A program made the translations under genes and the position numbers. DNA of 64,000 nucleotides, taken from the NCBI GenBank assembly GCA_947623455.1, contig OX392529.1, forward strand, positions 62,681,686-62,745,685, written 5' to 3'. Shown piece by piece: positions 13,490 through 26,118 of this stretch. The notes beneath the pieces are model-generated. The model was not told the origin of the DNA. It did no database searches and saw only the letters and a program-made list of their open reading frames with translations. The first letter of the stretch is position 1. Each line of letters opens with the position of its first letter. Source of the stretch: Mimachlamys varia. Its lineage: Eukaryota > Mollusca > Bivalvia > Pectinida > Pectinidae.

Positions 13490-14100
13490 TTAGATTACAC
13501 ATATCTCCTTTCACTTTCACGTCCATAGTGACACTCGTCTATACTGACCCACTTCCATAGTGACACTCGTCTATACTGACCCACTTCCATAGTGACACTC
13601 GTCCATACTGACCCACGCCTATAGTGACGACTACACATACCGACCCACATCCATAGTGACCCTCGTCCATAGTGACACTCGTCCATACTGACCCACTTCC
13701 ATAGTGACGACTACACATACCCACCCACATCCATAGTGACCCTCGTCCATAGTGACACTCGTCCATAGTGACCCACGCCCATAGTGACGACTACACATAC
13801 CGACCCACATCCATAGTGACCCTCGTCCATAGCGACACTCGTCCATACTGACTCACTTCCATAGTGACGACTACACATACCGACCCACGTCAATAGTGAC
13901 CCTCGTCCATAGTGACACTCGTCCATACTGACCCACTTCCATAGTGACGACTACACATACCGACCCACATCCATAGTGACCCTCGTCCATAGCGACACTC
14001 GCCCATAGTGACCCACGCCCAAATTGACGACTACACATACCGACCCACATCCATAGTGACCCTCGTCCATAGCGACACTCGCCCATAGTGACGACTATAC
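13490..14100. repeat. 80-bp higher-order repeat built from about 16-bp subunits
   Basis: The marker cgactacacatacc recurs at about 13627, 13707, 13787, 13867, 13947 and 14027, exactly 80 bp apart. Each 80-bp block is made of five degenerate 16-bp subunits around ccatagtgac. Overlapping short minus-strand open frames here are repeat artefacts. Confidence 0.95.
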
Positions 14101-15098
14101 ATACATGTAGTTCCAGGTTATACAGAGGTCACAGCGACAAAGGCCCACGTGTGTATACTGAGTCTGATCACACATCCATGGTAACACTGGACCATATTTA
14201 CGACAACACATACTACGAGGAGACCAGCATGGTACTACTTTGTGTTAGATATGGGTTACTGAAATTTATTGATGCCACCCCCAACCCTCACCATGAGAGT
14301 TGAATGAATCGGAGTTTTATAACGTTTGTCGTTCAGTAGATTATACATATAATACGCTCTTCCGGTCCAGGAGACTAAACGCTGATCGTCTACAGGGAAA
14401 GCCATGGAAATGCGCCTCGAACAGAACACCAGACTTAAAGTAATAAAAAAAAATATTATCGAAAATCACATTTAAATAGGAAAGAAAGATGATCAGTCAT
14501 GATTTTAAATAAACCGATTTCTTAACATATATCCGAATTCATATAACGTGTCTGAATAGAATCTAGAGGACTGGCTTCCATGGTACGATACAGTTTTAAC
14601 TTTTCAAGGGAATCAGTGAGATGGGGAGGGAGCGTGGAGGGGGGATACGATAGATTGGAGATTGCATCCACGACTATTACAGATAAAGTGGGAATTAACA
14701 GAGCTGGTGAATAACTGAAGCCAACTGCTGCCGTGAGATAACATCGGTAGCCCTACAGATCTAGATCAGCTGGTGAGATTACGCACTGTCACTTCCAAAC
14801 CGAGCACTAATACTGGAGTGATTCAAAACATGCAAGTACACTTATCTTCAAATATCGTGGGTATTTAATTCGCGCGCCTATCCACTTGCCAGTACATAAT
14901 TGGTAGAAAGGATTTCTGACTCTTTGAATGTCCAGAGTCTGTGCTTTATAACCTGATGTGGTTCAGCATGTGTGCCCTACACAAGAAGAAAAATTACTTA
15001 AAATCAAAATTCCATGTCTCATCTTTATCTACTCATCAGCATTTGTATCTGACCTGATAAATGTAACTATCACAAGAAAATATACTTTATATATTCCG
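14101..15098. other. Unannotated stretch
   Basis: No coding exon, RNA gene or repeat was recognised. Confidence 0.45.
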
Positions 15099-15338
15099 AT
15101 ACCTAGCACAGGGACCTGCTAATTTGTTACAGCTAGTTTTGGACCTAAGCTAGGGTGTTTAGAGTAATTTTATACTATTGGAGGTTTTAGATAAATTCTC
15201 GATAAAATATGCCCCCTCAATGGTCATAAAGGCTAAAGTTAGCCGTTGTGACCCGAAAGTGTGAAATTACTCTAAATACCCCAGTTTAGGTCCAAAACAA
15301 GCTGTAACACATTCTCAGGTCCCTGTGATACTTAGCAT
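15099..15338. mobile_element. Hairpin MITE with about 72-bp inverted repeats
   Basis: The left arm (15099-15172) contains acagggacctg, ttgttacagct, gttttggacctaa and gtttagagtaattt. The right arm (15262-15338) contains the complements of all four in reverse order with scattered mismatches. About 90 bp of non-coding interior separates the arms. The size, long TIRs and lack of an ORF fit a foldback-type MITE. Confidence 0.75.
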
Positions 15339-16562
15339 GCATGACATCATGGCTGTTGTCTGTAAACTTGTAATATTTGTTTGTATTTTGTGTTGTTGTA
15401 GTATTTTCTTGTTTCAGTATTTGTTTGCTCATAGTATTTGTTCTATTTACCGGTGGATTTCTTGGCATCAAGATGTCGGCTAGCAGGCCTAGGCTGGCTA
15501 TAAGTCTCAACGGCTGTATATAATTGACTTGAACAAGTCTACAAACACTTGACCAGACCCTTGACCATGTTTCAGAGAGAGTACAGAGAGCAGAGTATCC
15601 CGCTAACACAGCCAAGTAATCTGGCCAATCGCTGAACATCTGATAACATAAGAAATGTACATGTACCAACATATGCGCTATTCTATGTATGATATTGTAT
15701 GGTATATTTTATCTAATGTTTAGGTATTTAATATTCAGTTAAAATGCTGATGTTGTGTAAATATAATGCCCTCCTCCCCACTATAAAACAAATACATCCC
15801 GTTTTATTTAAAGTAAAAGCGTTCGGACGACTTTGATTGACCTTGACGAAAGTTTCCGTTTCCATGACAACGTTTATGAAATCAGTTGTATGATGCTAAG
15901 TCATTGAGGCAGTGGATGACGACACTAATGAGACATATGATTGCCAGGTGGACGAATAAGAATGCTGAAAGAATCAAACTTTTTTTGAGACAGCAACAAG
16001 CGTTTAGAACTCGCCAAACTATTGTCTGACAAATCTTTGTCTGAGAAATCTTATCTTCGTGGTGCCAGTTTCGTTCAGCACTCGCACTGCTCTATTTATT
16101 TATCACCCCACCCCTACACTCCATCATCCAAATGTGTGTGTGCGTCGTGTTGCTTAGGGTTACCATAAGTAGGATATCCTATAATAAAGGTCATCACCAA
16201 ATATGGGCTACCTCGCTGGATTTTTGGGATATTTCTACTTTTTATTCGCCACGTTTTATCTTAAACCACATATCTCCTATATGACTGGCTGTTGTGAGGC
16301 TATTCAGTGCCTGTTAAATATCCGTGCATATTTTATTCGCTATTAACGATTTTTTTTCCATCATTCTTTTAGTTTTTTCTTTATATCAAAATTAACCAAG
16401 AGGTTTTCCATGTATGCTAGTAGCGATCGCCCGTATCACCGCGACTGGTCACCGACAAGCCCGTATCGCACTGGACCATGTGGTCAGTCATCGATCTTCG
16501 GCACGAGCCTCATCATCACATCCGTCAAACTGTTTATCCATCCCGACAGGGAGCTTCAACAG
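15339..16562. other. Unannotated stretch
   Basis: There is a 128-codon minus-strand open frame (15286-15672), but it overlaps the MITE arm and has no recognisable motif. I do not call it a gene. Nothing else was recognised. Confidence 0.4.
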
Positions 16563-16738
16563 GGTGTGGACAGCTGACCAGACCCAGCGGTCAGCTCTGG
16601 ACAGCTGACCAGGCTCAGTGGTCAGCTCCGGACAGCTGACCAGACCCAGTGGTCAGCTCTGGACAGCTGACCAGACCCAGTGGTCAGCTCTGGACAGCTG
16701 ACCAGACCCAGTGACCAGCTCTGGACAGCTGATCAGTA
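16563..16738. repeat. 31-bp tandem repeat of a palindromic unit (about 5.5 copies)
   Basis: Units contain gctgaccagac and gtggtcagctc. Each includes the inverted pair GCTGACCA / TGGTCAGC, so every unit can form a small hairpin. Confidence 0.9.
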
Positions 16739-16984
16739 AGGAATTCCATGGGTCTTTACGGAAAGCCTGCATGGTTTCGACACAATAAAGTCAGTGGACA
16801 GTGGATACGATTTCAGGGCTGAGTGGGAGCTCGAGGGAAGTATTTCGTTTTCAACTGCTATCATATCTTATTAAGAGAGGGAGAGAGGGCTGTCTGCTCC
16901 TGACATGCAATGATTCCGGACAGATTCAAATAGGCCGTGGTTAATGACTAGGCTGTCTGTCCATCATCAACCGCGTCCTTAGTA

Positions 16985-17385
16985 ACCCAGTGGGAGCTTG
17001 TTGTCACCAACAGTCATGTGTGTAGAGCACAAAGGGGATGGAACACTGTAGGGGCTTGTTATCACCAACAGTCATCTGTGTAGAGCACAGAGGGGATGGG
17101 ATGGAACCCTGTAGGGGCTTGTTATCACCAACAGTCATGTGTGTAGAGCACGGAGATGGGATGGAACCCTGTTGGAGCTTGTTATCATCAACAGTCATGT
17201 GTGTAGAGCACAGAGGGGATGGAACCCTGTAGGGGCTTGTTATCACCAACAGTCATGTGTGTAGAGCACAGAGGGGATGGGATGGAACCCTGGGTAGGGG
17301 CTTGTTATCACCAACAGTCATGTATGTAGAGCACGGAGATGGGATGGAACCCTGTTGGGGCTTGTTATCAACAATGTGTGAAGTG
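16985..17385. repeat. Tandem repeat of about 58-63 bp (about 6.5 copies)
   Basis: Units contain ggggcttgttatcaccaac, agtcatgtgtgtagagcac and gggatggaaccctg, with length differences from gggat insertions and deletions. No coding context. Confidence 0.92.
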
Positions 17386-17639
17386 GTGAGACTAAAGGCG
17401 GCCCAACTATAGCCCATTAGCTATAGTTAATTGCTGTGTAATATTTCATCATCGAGATGTACAGTAGGTAGATAGATTGCCTCATAATTATGGCCACGTA
17501 CCGTATCTTCTGTTGATAATAATAGCCAGAAACACGATGTTGTTATGGTTGTTAATATCTAATGCAGGAATTATAATAATTTGTATTTAGTTGGGTTTTT
17601 TTTTTGTCTGCAAGTCTTTAAAAAAAATGTAATAACTTA

Positions 17640-17960
17640 AACATAATTGACCCATGTGAAAAATGTGTCAAAGTTCTTTTTTGACAACTTTGTTCGGTTT
17701 CTTCCATGATAGCTATACTTGTACCAGCCAGAGTTCAAGGCCTTTCGGTGTTTTAGAAGAAGTTGTTGGAAGGTTTTGTCATATTTGACCTCAGTGAACT
17801 TGAAAGTAGGTCAAACTGAATTTTTTAAAGTTTTATTTTGCTTCTTCAAAGGAATTATCAGTCAAATATCATGTCTCTAGGCTTTTCGGCATTTTAGAAG
17901 AAGGTTTTGTTCCCTTTGACCTTGTTTGAAATTCAACTTATTTTTTCTTTAGATCAATTT
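17640..17960 (+). repeat. Dispersed repeat, copy A
   Basis: It shares several blocks with the sequence at 33180-33656: gaccttgaaagtgggtcaaa-like text, atatcatgtctctaggc and ggcattttagaagaag. The two copies have the same orientation. I recall similar sequences as common dispersed repeats in bivalve genomes. The ends are not defined here. Confidence 0.55.
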
Positions 17961-18680
17961 TCATGGAAAAAGTCCACACCGCCCTTTTCAATGATGACCA
18001 TAGCGATTACGTTTTATTGAAAATTGATCTCTCAATTACGAAAATGTTAAATTTTGCTAGACACCCTTCCCTGAGTTAAAGCTAGAAACTGTTTTATGTA
18101 CTCTCTACCCAGAACTGTTCACTAAAAGTTCAAAAGAAATCTATAAAAGTAGCAAGAGGTCCAGACGGCCTGTAACCTCACCTGCATACAGTTGAATCTG
18201 AACATTCATAGGGAAAAATTGGACAATATTCTATGATATCTTAGATGCAGGGCATGTTAATTTGTTAAAGTCTTTTATAGTCTTTATTTAACTTATTTAT
18301 GCACCACCATTCATTGATGTCGAAATCAACAACAATTTTCGAAACCATCAACCCGAGTTCAACGCCATCTTTTAGCAACGTGTTATTTCAAACAATCTGT
18401 ACCGATTTATAAGAAGTTAAAAAATCAGAAACTGTTGAATGTTATTTTGCATCATGGCAAGGCAGTGATTGTATTAATATTCGAAATTCAATCTTTTGTT
18501 TCAGAAGGGAACACGTCGAACTTGTTTCTTTGTAATTCCTTGACTTGCCAACTTTGGGAGAATATTGTCAGTAAATATCAGAGTCAAAGTTACGCACTTT
18601 CAAGGCTTTGCCATTTTCATATTAAATATGACTAAAATCATCTCATTAAAATCATAACAATAAAAGTAAATGTATAATAC
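17961..18680. other. Unannotated stretch
   Basis: No gene or repeat was recognised. A 66-codon open frame at 18435-18635 has no recognisable features. Confidence 0.45.
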
Positions 18681-19079
18681 TTAAAGGCCACATATACGTA
18701 ACTTTCGACAAAACTGGAAGCGGATGTCAAGCCTAATAACTTTTTTATTTTTTTTATAGATTTAGTTAAGATTAACTGATATCATCAATATCCAAGATAA
18801 ATTCCTTCGCGGTTACCGGTACAGCAGCAGTTGAAACACGCTATTTGTAAACACGCGTCCATTTTGAACTATCTTTTAACTTCGGTTTGTTGTGTTGAAG
18901 TGGGCCCCACCTGAACTGTTTTCAATTCTTTTGATTTTTCTGTCAAGAGTTTCTTGTTAGTTACCACTCAGGTTTACTTCGTTTTAGACTTATTTTTGCA
19001 TGGTTATCAACTGGATTTGTTTTCAGAATTTTTCAGAATCACGAAAAATTTCCTGAAGTTACGTATATTGGGCCTTTAA
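18681..19079 (-). mobile_element. TTAA-flanked MITE, about 0.4 kb, copy 1
   Basis: It begins TTAAAGGCCacatatacg and ends cgtatattgggccTTTAA, so the termini are inverted repeats of about 20 bp with TTAA at each outer edge. It is homologous, in reverse orientation, to 30704-31098: both contain the cagcagcagttgaaac segment and the cctgaa / tggggcccac segments. No ORF. The TTAA target and terminus suggest mobilisation by a piggyBac-like transposase encoded elsewhere, which is an inference from family knowledge. Confidence 0.75.
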
Positions 19080-19917
19080 TTCTGGAAGTTATGGAGATTT
19101 ACATCACTTTATGGCGCTTTCCTCTTTAACGGCTATAAAAGGAACAGTAACTTTAAGCAAACCATTACAATAAAATATCTTGTATTTTAAGAACATCGGC
19201 AACCAGCTGGGCCAAGTTAAATCTTCTCGTTCTCTACATTACGGAGTTCGGGCATTATCAAATCATAGAAATCTACATTCCATATAAATACTTCTGCTAA
19301 GAGTGCAATTTGCTGAATTAAATCTCTAGAATAACAAGTGCTAAGCATTGCTGATGGTGCTACGCTGGGACGGGTGTCTAGGGGCCCTGCTCGTGCTACC
19401 ATGTGACAGGTGTTTGTAGCCTGGGCCCGTGCTGGGACCACACCTGTTTCTGGTTGGCAGTGGTATTCAAATAAAACATAAGTGTTGTGACGGCACTCCA
19501 ACAATTACTGTTATGCCCCGACCTTGTAAGAGTTCCGCTAACAGTATAATTAATTGTTGATTAAACAGAGGAGATGTACGTGTTTTCGCTACATAATGTA
19601 GCACAGGAAAATGTTCCCTCACATCTGGCGATACAAAAAATATCACCGCGCTAGGTCTGGCTGAAAGTAGTGGTTTACGTAACCAGCGAGATGTATGGTG
19701 GTCACTTAAAATGGCGCGAGAATTCTGTTTTGTACAGATACATTGAACCAGACAGTCTAGTCAGAGATGATACAATATGTTTAATTTGTGAAATACAATA
19801 GTATATGTTTACATACAATATACCATACCCGTTTATTAACGATTTTGTCAAATAATTTACATACCAAACATAAGAAGTGTAAACGTACGATGATCACGAG
19901 GACCATTAGAATAACCA
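19080..19917. other. Unannotated; one unexplained minus-strand open frame
   Basis: A 95-codon minus-strand frame (19217-19504) has mixed composition and a local rise in GC around 19370-19450. It has no domain I recognise and no supporting splice or upstream context. It could be a stray exon, but I cannot support that. Confidence 0.25.
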
Positions 19918-20217
19918 GAATTTACATACTGGTATCTTGGAGTGTTATTTATAAGGCCTTGGACGGGGCTAATTTTAAGTAATGTCTCCGGCTAAGAGTT
20001 TACATACTGGTATCTTGGAGTGTTATTAGACCTTGGACGGGGCTAATTTTAAGTAATGTCTCCGGCTAAGAGTTTACATACTGGTATCTTGGAGTGTCAT
20101 AAGGCCTTGGGTGGCGCTAATTTTAAGTAATGTCTCCGGCTAAGAGTTTACATACTGGTATCTTGGAGTGTTATAAGGCCTTGAAGGGGCTAATTTGAAG
20201 TAATGTTTTCGGCTAAG
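19918..20217. repeat. 74-bp tandem repeat (4 copies)
   Basis: Units contain tttacatactggtatcttgg, agtgttat, ggccttg and taatgtctccggctaag. The first and last copies are the most divergent, as expected for array edges. Confidence 0.93.
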
Positions 20218-20524
20218 ATTGTCATGTTTAAAGTAACCGGACTTATCTGGCGGCTCTCAATTTCACAGATCTAACCATGTTTTTTTCTAGTAACAACGTC
20301 AAATGGTACAAGCGTATGCGGGACCTTAAATATTTGTAAATAACTTTGTGTTCGGTTAAGTGATATATTTTAAATTGTCTAGATTGTTATTGCAATATTG
20401 AATAAAAAAAGGAGAATATTTGTCACCGAGTGTGTTTTGCTGTTGGGTGCCAACTTTTGATGTTACTGTCCGTAAACCGGCGACTGGGCAAATTTCACCA
20501 AGATGGTGTACTGTATATACGTAT

Positions 20525-23388
20525 ATTAGACATGTTTATATTTATATTAAACGTATACTGTCTTTGTATACTTATATTAAACGTATACTGTATTTGTATA
20601 CTTATATTAAACGTATACTGTCTTTATATACTTATATTAAACGTATACTGTCTTTATATACTTGTATTAAACGTATACTGTCTTTGTATATTTATATTAA
20701 ACGTATACTGTCTTTGTATATTTATATTAAACGTATACTGTCTTTGTATACTTATATTAAACGTATACTGTCTTTGTATACTTATATTAAACGTATACTG
20801 TCTTTGTATACTTGTATTAAACGTATACTGTCTTTATATACTTATATTAAACGTATACTGTCTTTGTATACTTAAATTAAACATGTACTGTCTTTGTATA
20901 CTTATATTAAACGTATACTGTCTTTGTATACTTATATTAAACGTATACTGTCTTTGTATACTTGTATTAAACATGTACTGTATTTGTATACTTATATTAA
21001 ACGTATACTGTCTTTGTATACTTATATTAAACGTATACTGTCTTTGTATACTTAAATTAAACATGTACTGTCTTTGTATACTTAAATTAAACGTATACTG
21101 TATTTGGTATATCTAAATTAAACATGTACTGTCTTTGTATACTTGTATTAAACATGTACTGTATTTGGTACATCTAAATTAAACATGTACTGTCTTTGTA
21201 TACTTGTATTAAACATATACTGTCTTTGTATATCTATATTAAACATATACTGTATTTGGTATATCTATATTTAACATGTACTGTATTTGTATACTTGTAT
21301 TAAACATGTACTGTATTTGGTATATCTATATTAAACATATACTGTATTTGGTATATCTATATTTAACATGTACTGTATTTGTATATCTATATCAAACATA
21401 TACTGTATTTATATACTTGTATTAAACATGTACTGTCTTTGTATATCTATATTTAACATGTACTGTCTTTGTATATCTATATTAAACATGTACTGTATTT
21501 GGTATATCTATATTAAACATATACTGTATTTGGTATATCTATATTAAACATATACTGTATTTGGTATTTCTATATGAAACATGTACTGTATTTGTATATC
21601 TGTATTAAACATGTACTGTATTTGGTATATTTGTATTAAACATGAACTGTATTTGGTATATCTGTATTAAACATGTACTGTATTTGGTATATCTATATTA
21701 AACATGTACTGTATTTGGTATATCTGTATTAAACATATACTGTATTTGGTATATCTACATTAAACATGTACTGTATTTGGTATATCTATATTAAACATAT
21801 ACTGTATTTGGTATATCTACATTAAACATGTACTGTATTTGGTATATCTGTATTAAACATATACTGTCTTTGTATATCTATATTTAACATGTACTGTCTT
21901 TGTATATCTATATTAAACAGGTACTGTCTTTGTATATCTATATTAAACATATACTGTATTTGGTATATCTATATTTAACATGTACTGTATTTGTATATTT
22001 GTATATCTGTATTAAACATGTACTGTATTTGGTATATCTATATTAAACATGTACTGTATTTGGTATATCTATATTAAACATATACTGTATTTGGTATATC
22101 TATATTAAACATGTACTGTGTTTGGTATATCTGTATTAAACATGTACTGTATTTGGTATATCTATATTAAACATATACTGTATTTGGTATATCTATATTA
22201 AACATATACTGTATTTGGTATATCTATATTTAACATGTACTGTCTTTGTATATCTGTATTAAACATGTACTGTATTTGGTATATCTGTATTAAACATGTA
22301 CTGTATTTGGTATATCTATATTAAACATGTACTGTATTTGGTATATCTATATTAAACATGTACTGTATTTGGTATATCTATATTAAACATGTACTGTGTT
22401 TGGTATATCTGTATTAAACATGTACTGTATTTGGTATATCTATATTAAACATATACTGTATTTGGTATATCTATATTAAACATATACTGTATTTGGTATA
22501 TCTATATTAAACATGTACTGTCTTTGTATATCTATATTAAACATGTACTGTGTTTGGTATATCTGTATTAAACATGTACTGTATTTGGTATATCTGTATT
22601 AAACATGTACTGTATTTGGTATATCTATATTAAACATGTACTGTATTTGGTATATCTATATTAAACATGTACTGTGTTTGGTATATCTGTATTAAACATG
22701 TACTGTGTTTGGTATATCTATATTAAACATATACTGTATTTGGTATATCTGTATTAAACATGTACTGTATTTGGTATATCTATATTAAACATGTACTGTA
22801 TTTGGTATATCTATATTAAACATGTACTGTATTTGGTTTATCTATATTAAACATGTACTGTATTTGGTATATCTGTATTAAACATGTACTGTATTTGGTA
22901 TATCTATATTAAACATGTACTGTATTTGGTATATCTGTATTAAACATGTACTGTATTTGGTATATCTACATTAAACATGTACTGTATTTGGTATATCTGT
23001 ATTAAACATGTACTGTATTTGGTATATCTGTATTAAACATGTACTGTATTTGGTATATCTATATTAAACATATACTGTATTTGGTATATCTGTATTAAAC
23101 ATGTACTGTATTTGGTATATCTATATTAAACATGTACTGTATTTGGTATATCTGTATTAAACATGTACTGTATTTGGTATATCTGTATTAAACATGTACT
23201 GTATTTGGTATATCTATATTAAACATGTACTGTATTTGGTATATCTGTATTAAACATGTACTGTATTTGGTATATCTACATTAAACATGTACTGTATTTG
23301 TATACTTATATCAAACATGTACTGTTGTTTATTTATACTAAACATGTACTGTAATTTGTATACTTGTATTTAACATGTACTGTCTTTG
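20525..23388. repeat. 30/31-bp minisatellite array (about 93 copies)
   Basis: The left part (to about 21100) has a 30-bp unit with attaaacgtatactgtcttt and gtatactt. The right part has mainly a 31-bp unit with attaaacatgtactgtattt and ggtatatct. The extra G in ggtata changes the period, and mixed units occupy 21100-22000. The open frames in the 30-bp part (reading a 10-residue repeat) end where the 31-bp unit takes over, which shows they are not under coding constraint. Confidence 0.96.
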
Positions 23389-24350
23389 ATGTGATTGCTA
23401 TGCTTCCGTAAATAAAAGGGATATTGTGTATTTGTTAGTTAACCATTAGCAGGTTATACCTCTCCATTACGTCACCGGACATACACATCCGCCAGACCAT
23501 CAATCGCGTGCTACAATTAAATTGGCTTTGATTCAGAAATTCTATATTGTTATAATGTAGTCTGGCCTAGATTAACTTGTATACTCACTAGATGTGAACA
23601 ATAAAAGTTGGTAGGCGATACACTTCTGTTGAATGGCGGTATAAGCCAATAAGCTAATCTAATGCGCATGTGCGTGCAGCCTTACATTAATATATCCCTG
23701 GTTATGCTTAGCCGACATGACAATAATAAATGCCGGCACATTAATATATTGATTGATATCCGGTTTTCCCTAACTGACTTATGGTCCGATGAATGTATGT
23801 TTAATCTGAGTATCAAAGATTAAAAGGGTTGGACAACAGGGCTGAGATAATATTCTACGTTGAACTATTATCAGGAAAGCGTTTTCTAAATATGGTCCCA
23901 GGGGCGTAGCTGCCATGTAAGCACATAAGCCCGGGCTTGCACATCATTTTCCAAAGTATGTGTATTAAAGTCGAGAAATTTCATAATTCAACTTCTATTC
24001 TTAGAAGTCCACTGATATTGTTACTCCTTTTTTTCGACTCGTCAGATTAACATATAAGGCTGCAGACAATTTGTTAGCGATAAATACTTCAAATTCAATA
24101 TTTTATTTCATTCCGAATGCAATAACATATAGGATTAAAATACACATACATATTAAATCATATATAATTGTGCAAGATGTTGGAGACCGCAGCCAACAAA
24201 ATTCAAATAATAATTATAATATAGCTTACTACGACAATATAGGTAATGGCTTTATCGTGAGAAAATTCGTATACAAATGAATACCAAACTACTTTCACTT
24301 AGGCCGACTTTTTTATAAAATCATGTCACATTAGGTTTTAATGATAGATA
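23389..24350. other. Unannotated; one arm of a distant inverted repeat near 23893-23955
   Basis: The text cccaggggcgtagctgc near 23896 appears inverted at about 25418-25436 (cagctacgcccctggg). Both are followed inward by a gggcttgcacatca-like segment. This could mark the ends of an about 1.5-kb element or two separate fragments of one dispersed family. No gene was recognised. Confidence 0.35.
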
Positions 24351-24907
24351 TCAGCTGCTGACGAACAAACTTATGGCACAGGGAAAGGAGAGGTGTAGGT
24401 TGATGAAGACTATTGGCAAATTTATAGTCGCCATCTTGGTTTCATGGGACATGTTCTGTATCTGTAAGTGATATGAAGATGGACGTTTTTGAGTATGCTC
24501 ATAAGTGTTCTCCCTTGTTTTTATTGACAATGAGGACTCGTTTCTCATTTTGAGAACCTGATGTTTACTTGGATGTGACCAATATTTATATGGCAGTTGT
24601 CGTCGATGAAGTAGAGACGCTTACTCTTCCGGAACACCTGGTTTTATCATCTTGTACGTTTACAGAAGTCTCCATGTACATCTTTTCTTTTTTCATATTT
24701 TGCCTCTAGTTTAATCGATTTTGAGTTCGGATTATGGTTTTGTTGACGCTTTGGTACTCTCTGGGTTTTTTTTAGTAAATCTGTATTAGATTTAATATAA
24801 AAAATGACCCTTTTATCATTCCAAGAGTAATAAAAGAAGCGCCAATTTTTACTACATTTCGGTTCAAACCAAATGCTACAAATGCAATTATTAATGAGTC
24901 CGGCCAA
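24351..24907 (-). pseudogene. Retroelement-derived repeat with gag-like open frame, copy A
   Basis: The minus strand has an 86-codon open frame (24647-24907) that is basic and polar (…K-T-Q-R-V-P-K-R-Q-Q-N…). Its last third is homologous to the reading at 31690-31790 on the plus strand, with a shared K-D-x-H-G-D-x-C-K block. The segment 24351-24650 is homologous to 30550-30700 plus 31350-31430, including catcgacgac, ccaagtaaacatc, ttctcaaaatgag and gagcatactcaaaaa. The order of these two blocks is swapped relative to copy B. Copy B carries a CCHC zinc knuckle, which is why I infer a gag-type origin; copy A has no knuckle. Confidence 0.45.
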
Positions 24908-24908
24908 A

Positions 24909-25037
24909 ATTCCTTAAGTTACCTGTAAATATCTCCATAGGAAAGCTTTACAGAAATTAAGAAAAAATCCTTTAACTTAAGATTTTCCCGTTCATTCTTT
25001 AATGCTTTTCTGTGGAGATTTTTAAGTTAAGGAACTT
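24909..25037. mobile_element. Hairpin repeat (MITE-like), about 130 bp
   Basis: The left arm (attccttaagttacctg, atctccataggaaagc) is complementary to the right arm (gcttttctgtggagat, ttaagttaaggaac) with few mismatches. An inner aacttaag segment lies between them. It is non-coding. Confidence 0.55.
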
Positions 25038-26118
25038 TCGTGAAACTAGGCCTGTTCGAATTATACAAAATCATGCTTAAGAACACAAGCATAAGTTCTT
25101 ACTTCCTGAGTCCTGCACATAACATATATACTTATAAACAGAGACGTATGTATATCAAAGATGGTTTTACATGTGAATGTCTCTAGTTTTACTTACTGAC
25201 GAGTTAATGACATAAGAAAGGTATGGATAATGACTTGTTTCCATACATTATGGAAATAAAACATATCGAATTCCATTTCGGATTAATAATTTGTATAATG
25301 ATAGGCCAGACAATGATGATTTAAACAAGTCCAAAACAATGGCACCATTTGAAGTCCAAATATGAAGTACACCCTCCCCAAAATTGAAAACGTCGCGGGG
25401 CTTGCACATCAAAATACCTCCAGCTACGCCCCTGGGTCCCTTCACTTTTCTTAATTTATCAATCATGTGGGCCAAAACGGGATACATCTTTGAGACTCCA
25501 CAGGCCACACCCTCTGAGTATGCGTGCCTGGCAAGAGGAGTACTTCACAACTTGAGCGTTATTGAAATTGGTCTTAATGGAACATCATAAATTAGGATAA
25601 ACTGATAAAGTTTATTGAAGGGCTATTTCAGGTCATTTTCTTGGGAGTTTTTATAAAACCCAGTTACTGAGGTTATCGGCGTATCCTTTACCAAATCAAG
25701 AGACGAGACATCGGTTCATGGATTTATGATCCTGTTAGAGAGCGTTTTCAGAGAGATAAAAGTCCTGTAAAAGCTCGCCAAACCACTAAGCTTTCATAAT
25801 TTCTGACTTAATTATAGCTAACTTGGCATTGTGGTCGGGGACCCCTGTTGTAAGAAGGTTTCTCCATTTGTCATTTAAATTTATCTTATCGTGTGCAAAG
25901 AAACGCGGAATGCTCGTTGATTGTAGTACCGTATAGCTTCCAATCCAATATCAACAGCAATTTGAGAGCACAGGGCCCCCGAGAATTGTTACAACTAGGA
26001 TTTACACGAGGGGGTGGGGGTGGGGGTTGGGGTCATTTATTAAAATGATAAATAATAATAACACTTTCACAATCATGTACATTCTTTTATGTACTGTGTG
26101 ATCCGCGATAACACCATC
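25038..26118. other. Mostly unannotated; dispersed-repeat end near 25390-25440 and a G-run near 26008
   Basis: The only recognisable items are the inverted partner of the 23.9-kb segment (cagctacgcccctggg) and a G-rich tract at 26008-26034. Open frames on both strands around 25250-25590 overlap this repeat and are not called. Confidence 0.4.

Noticed and set aside
15020..15060. Possible hammerhead ribozyme core (ctgatgag on the minus strand)
   Set aside because: The required stem II and GAAA segment at the correct spacing are absent.
15286..15672. 128-codon minus-strand open frame
   Set aside because: Part of it lies in a MITE arm and the remainder has no recognisable features.
19217..19504. 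95-codon minus-strand open frame with mixed composition
   Set aside because: It looks more protein-like than most, but no family, junctions or homologous copy could be recognised, so it is only noted as unexplained.
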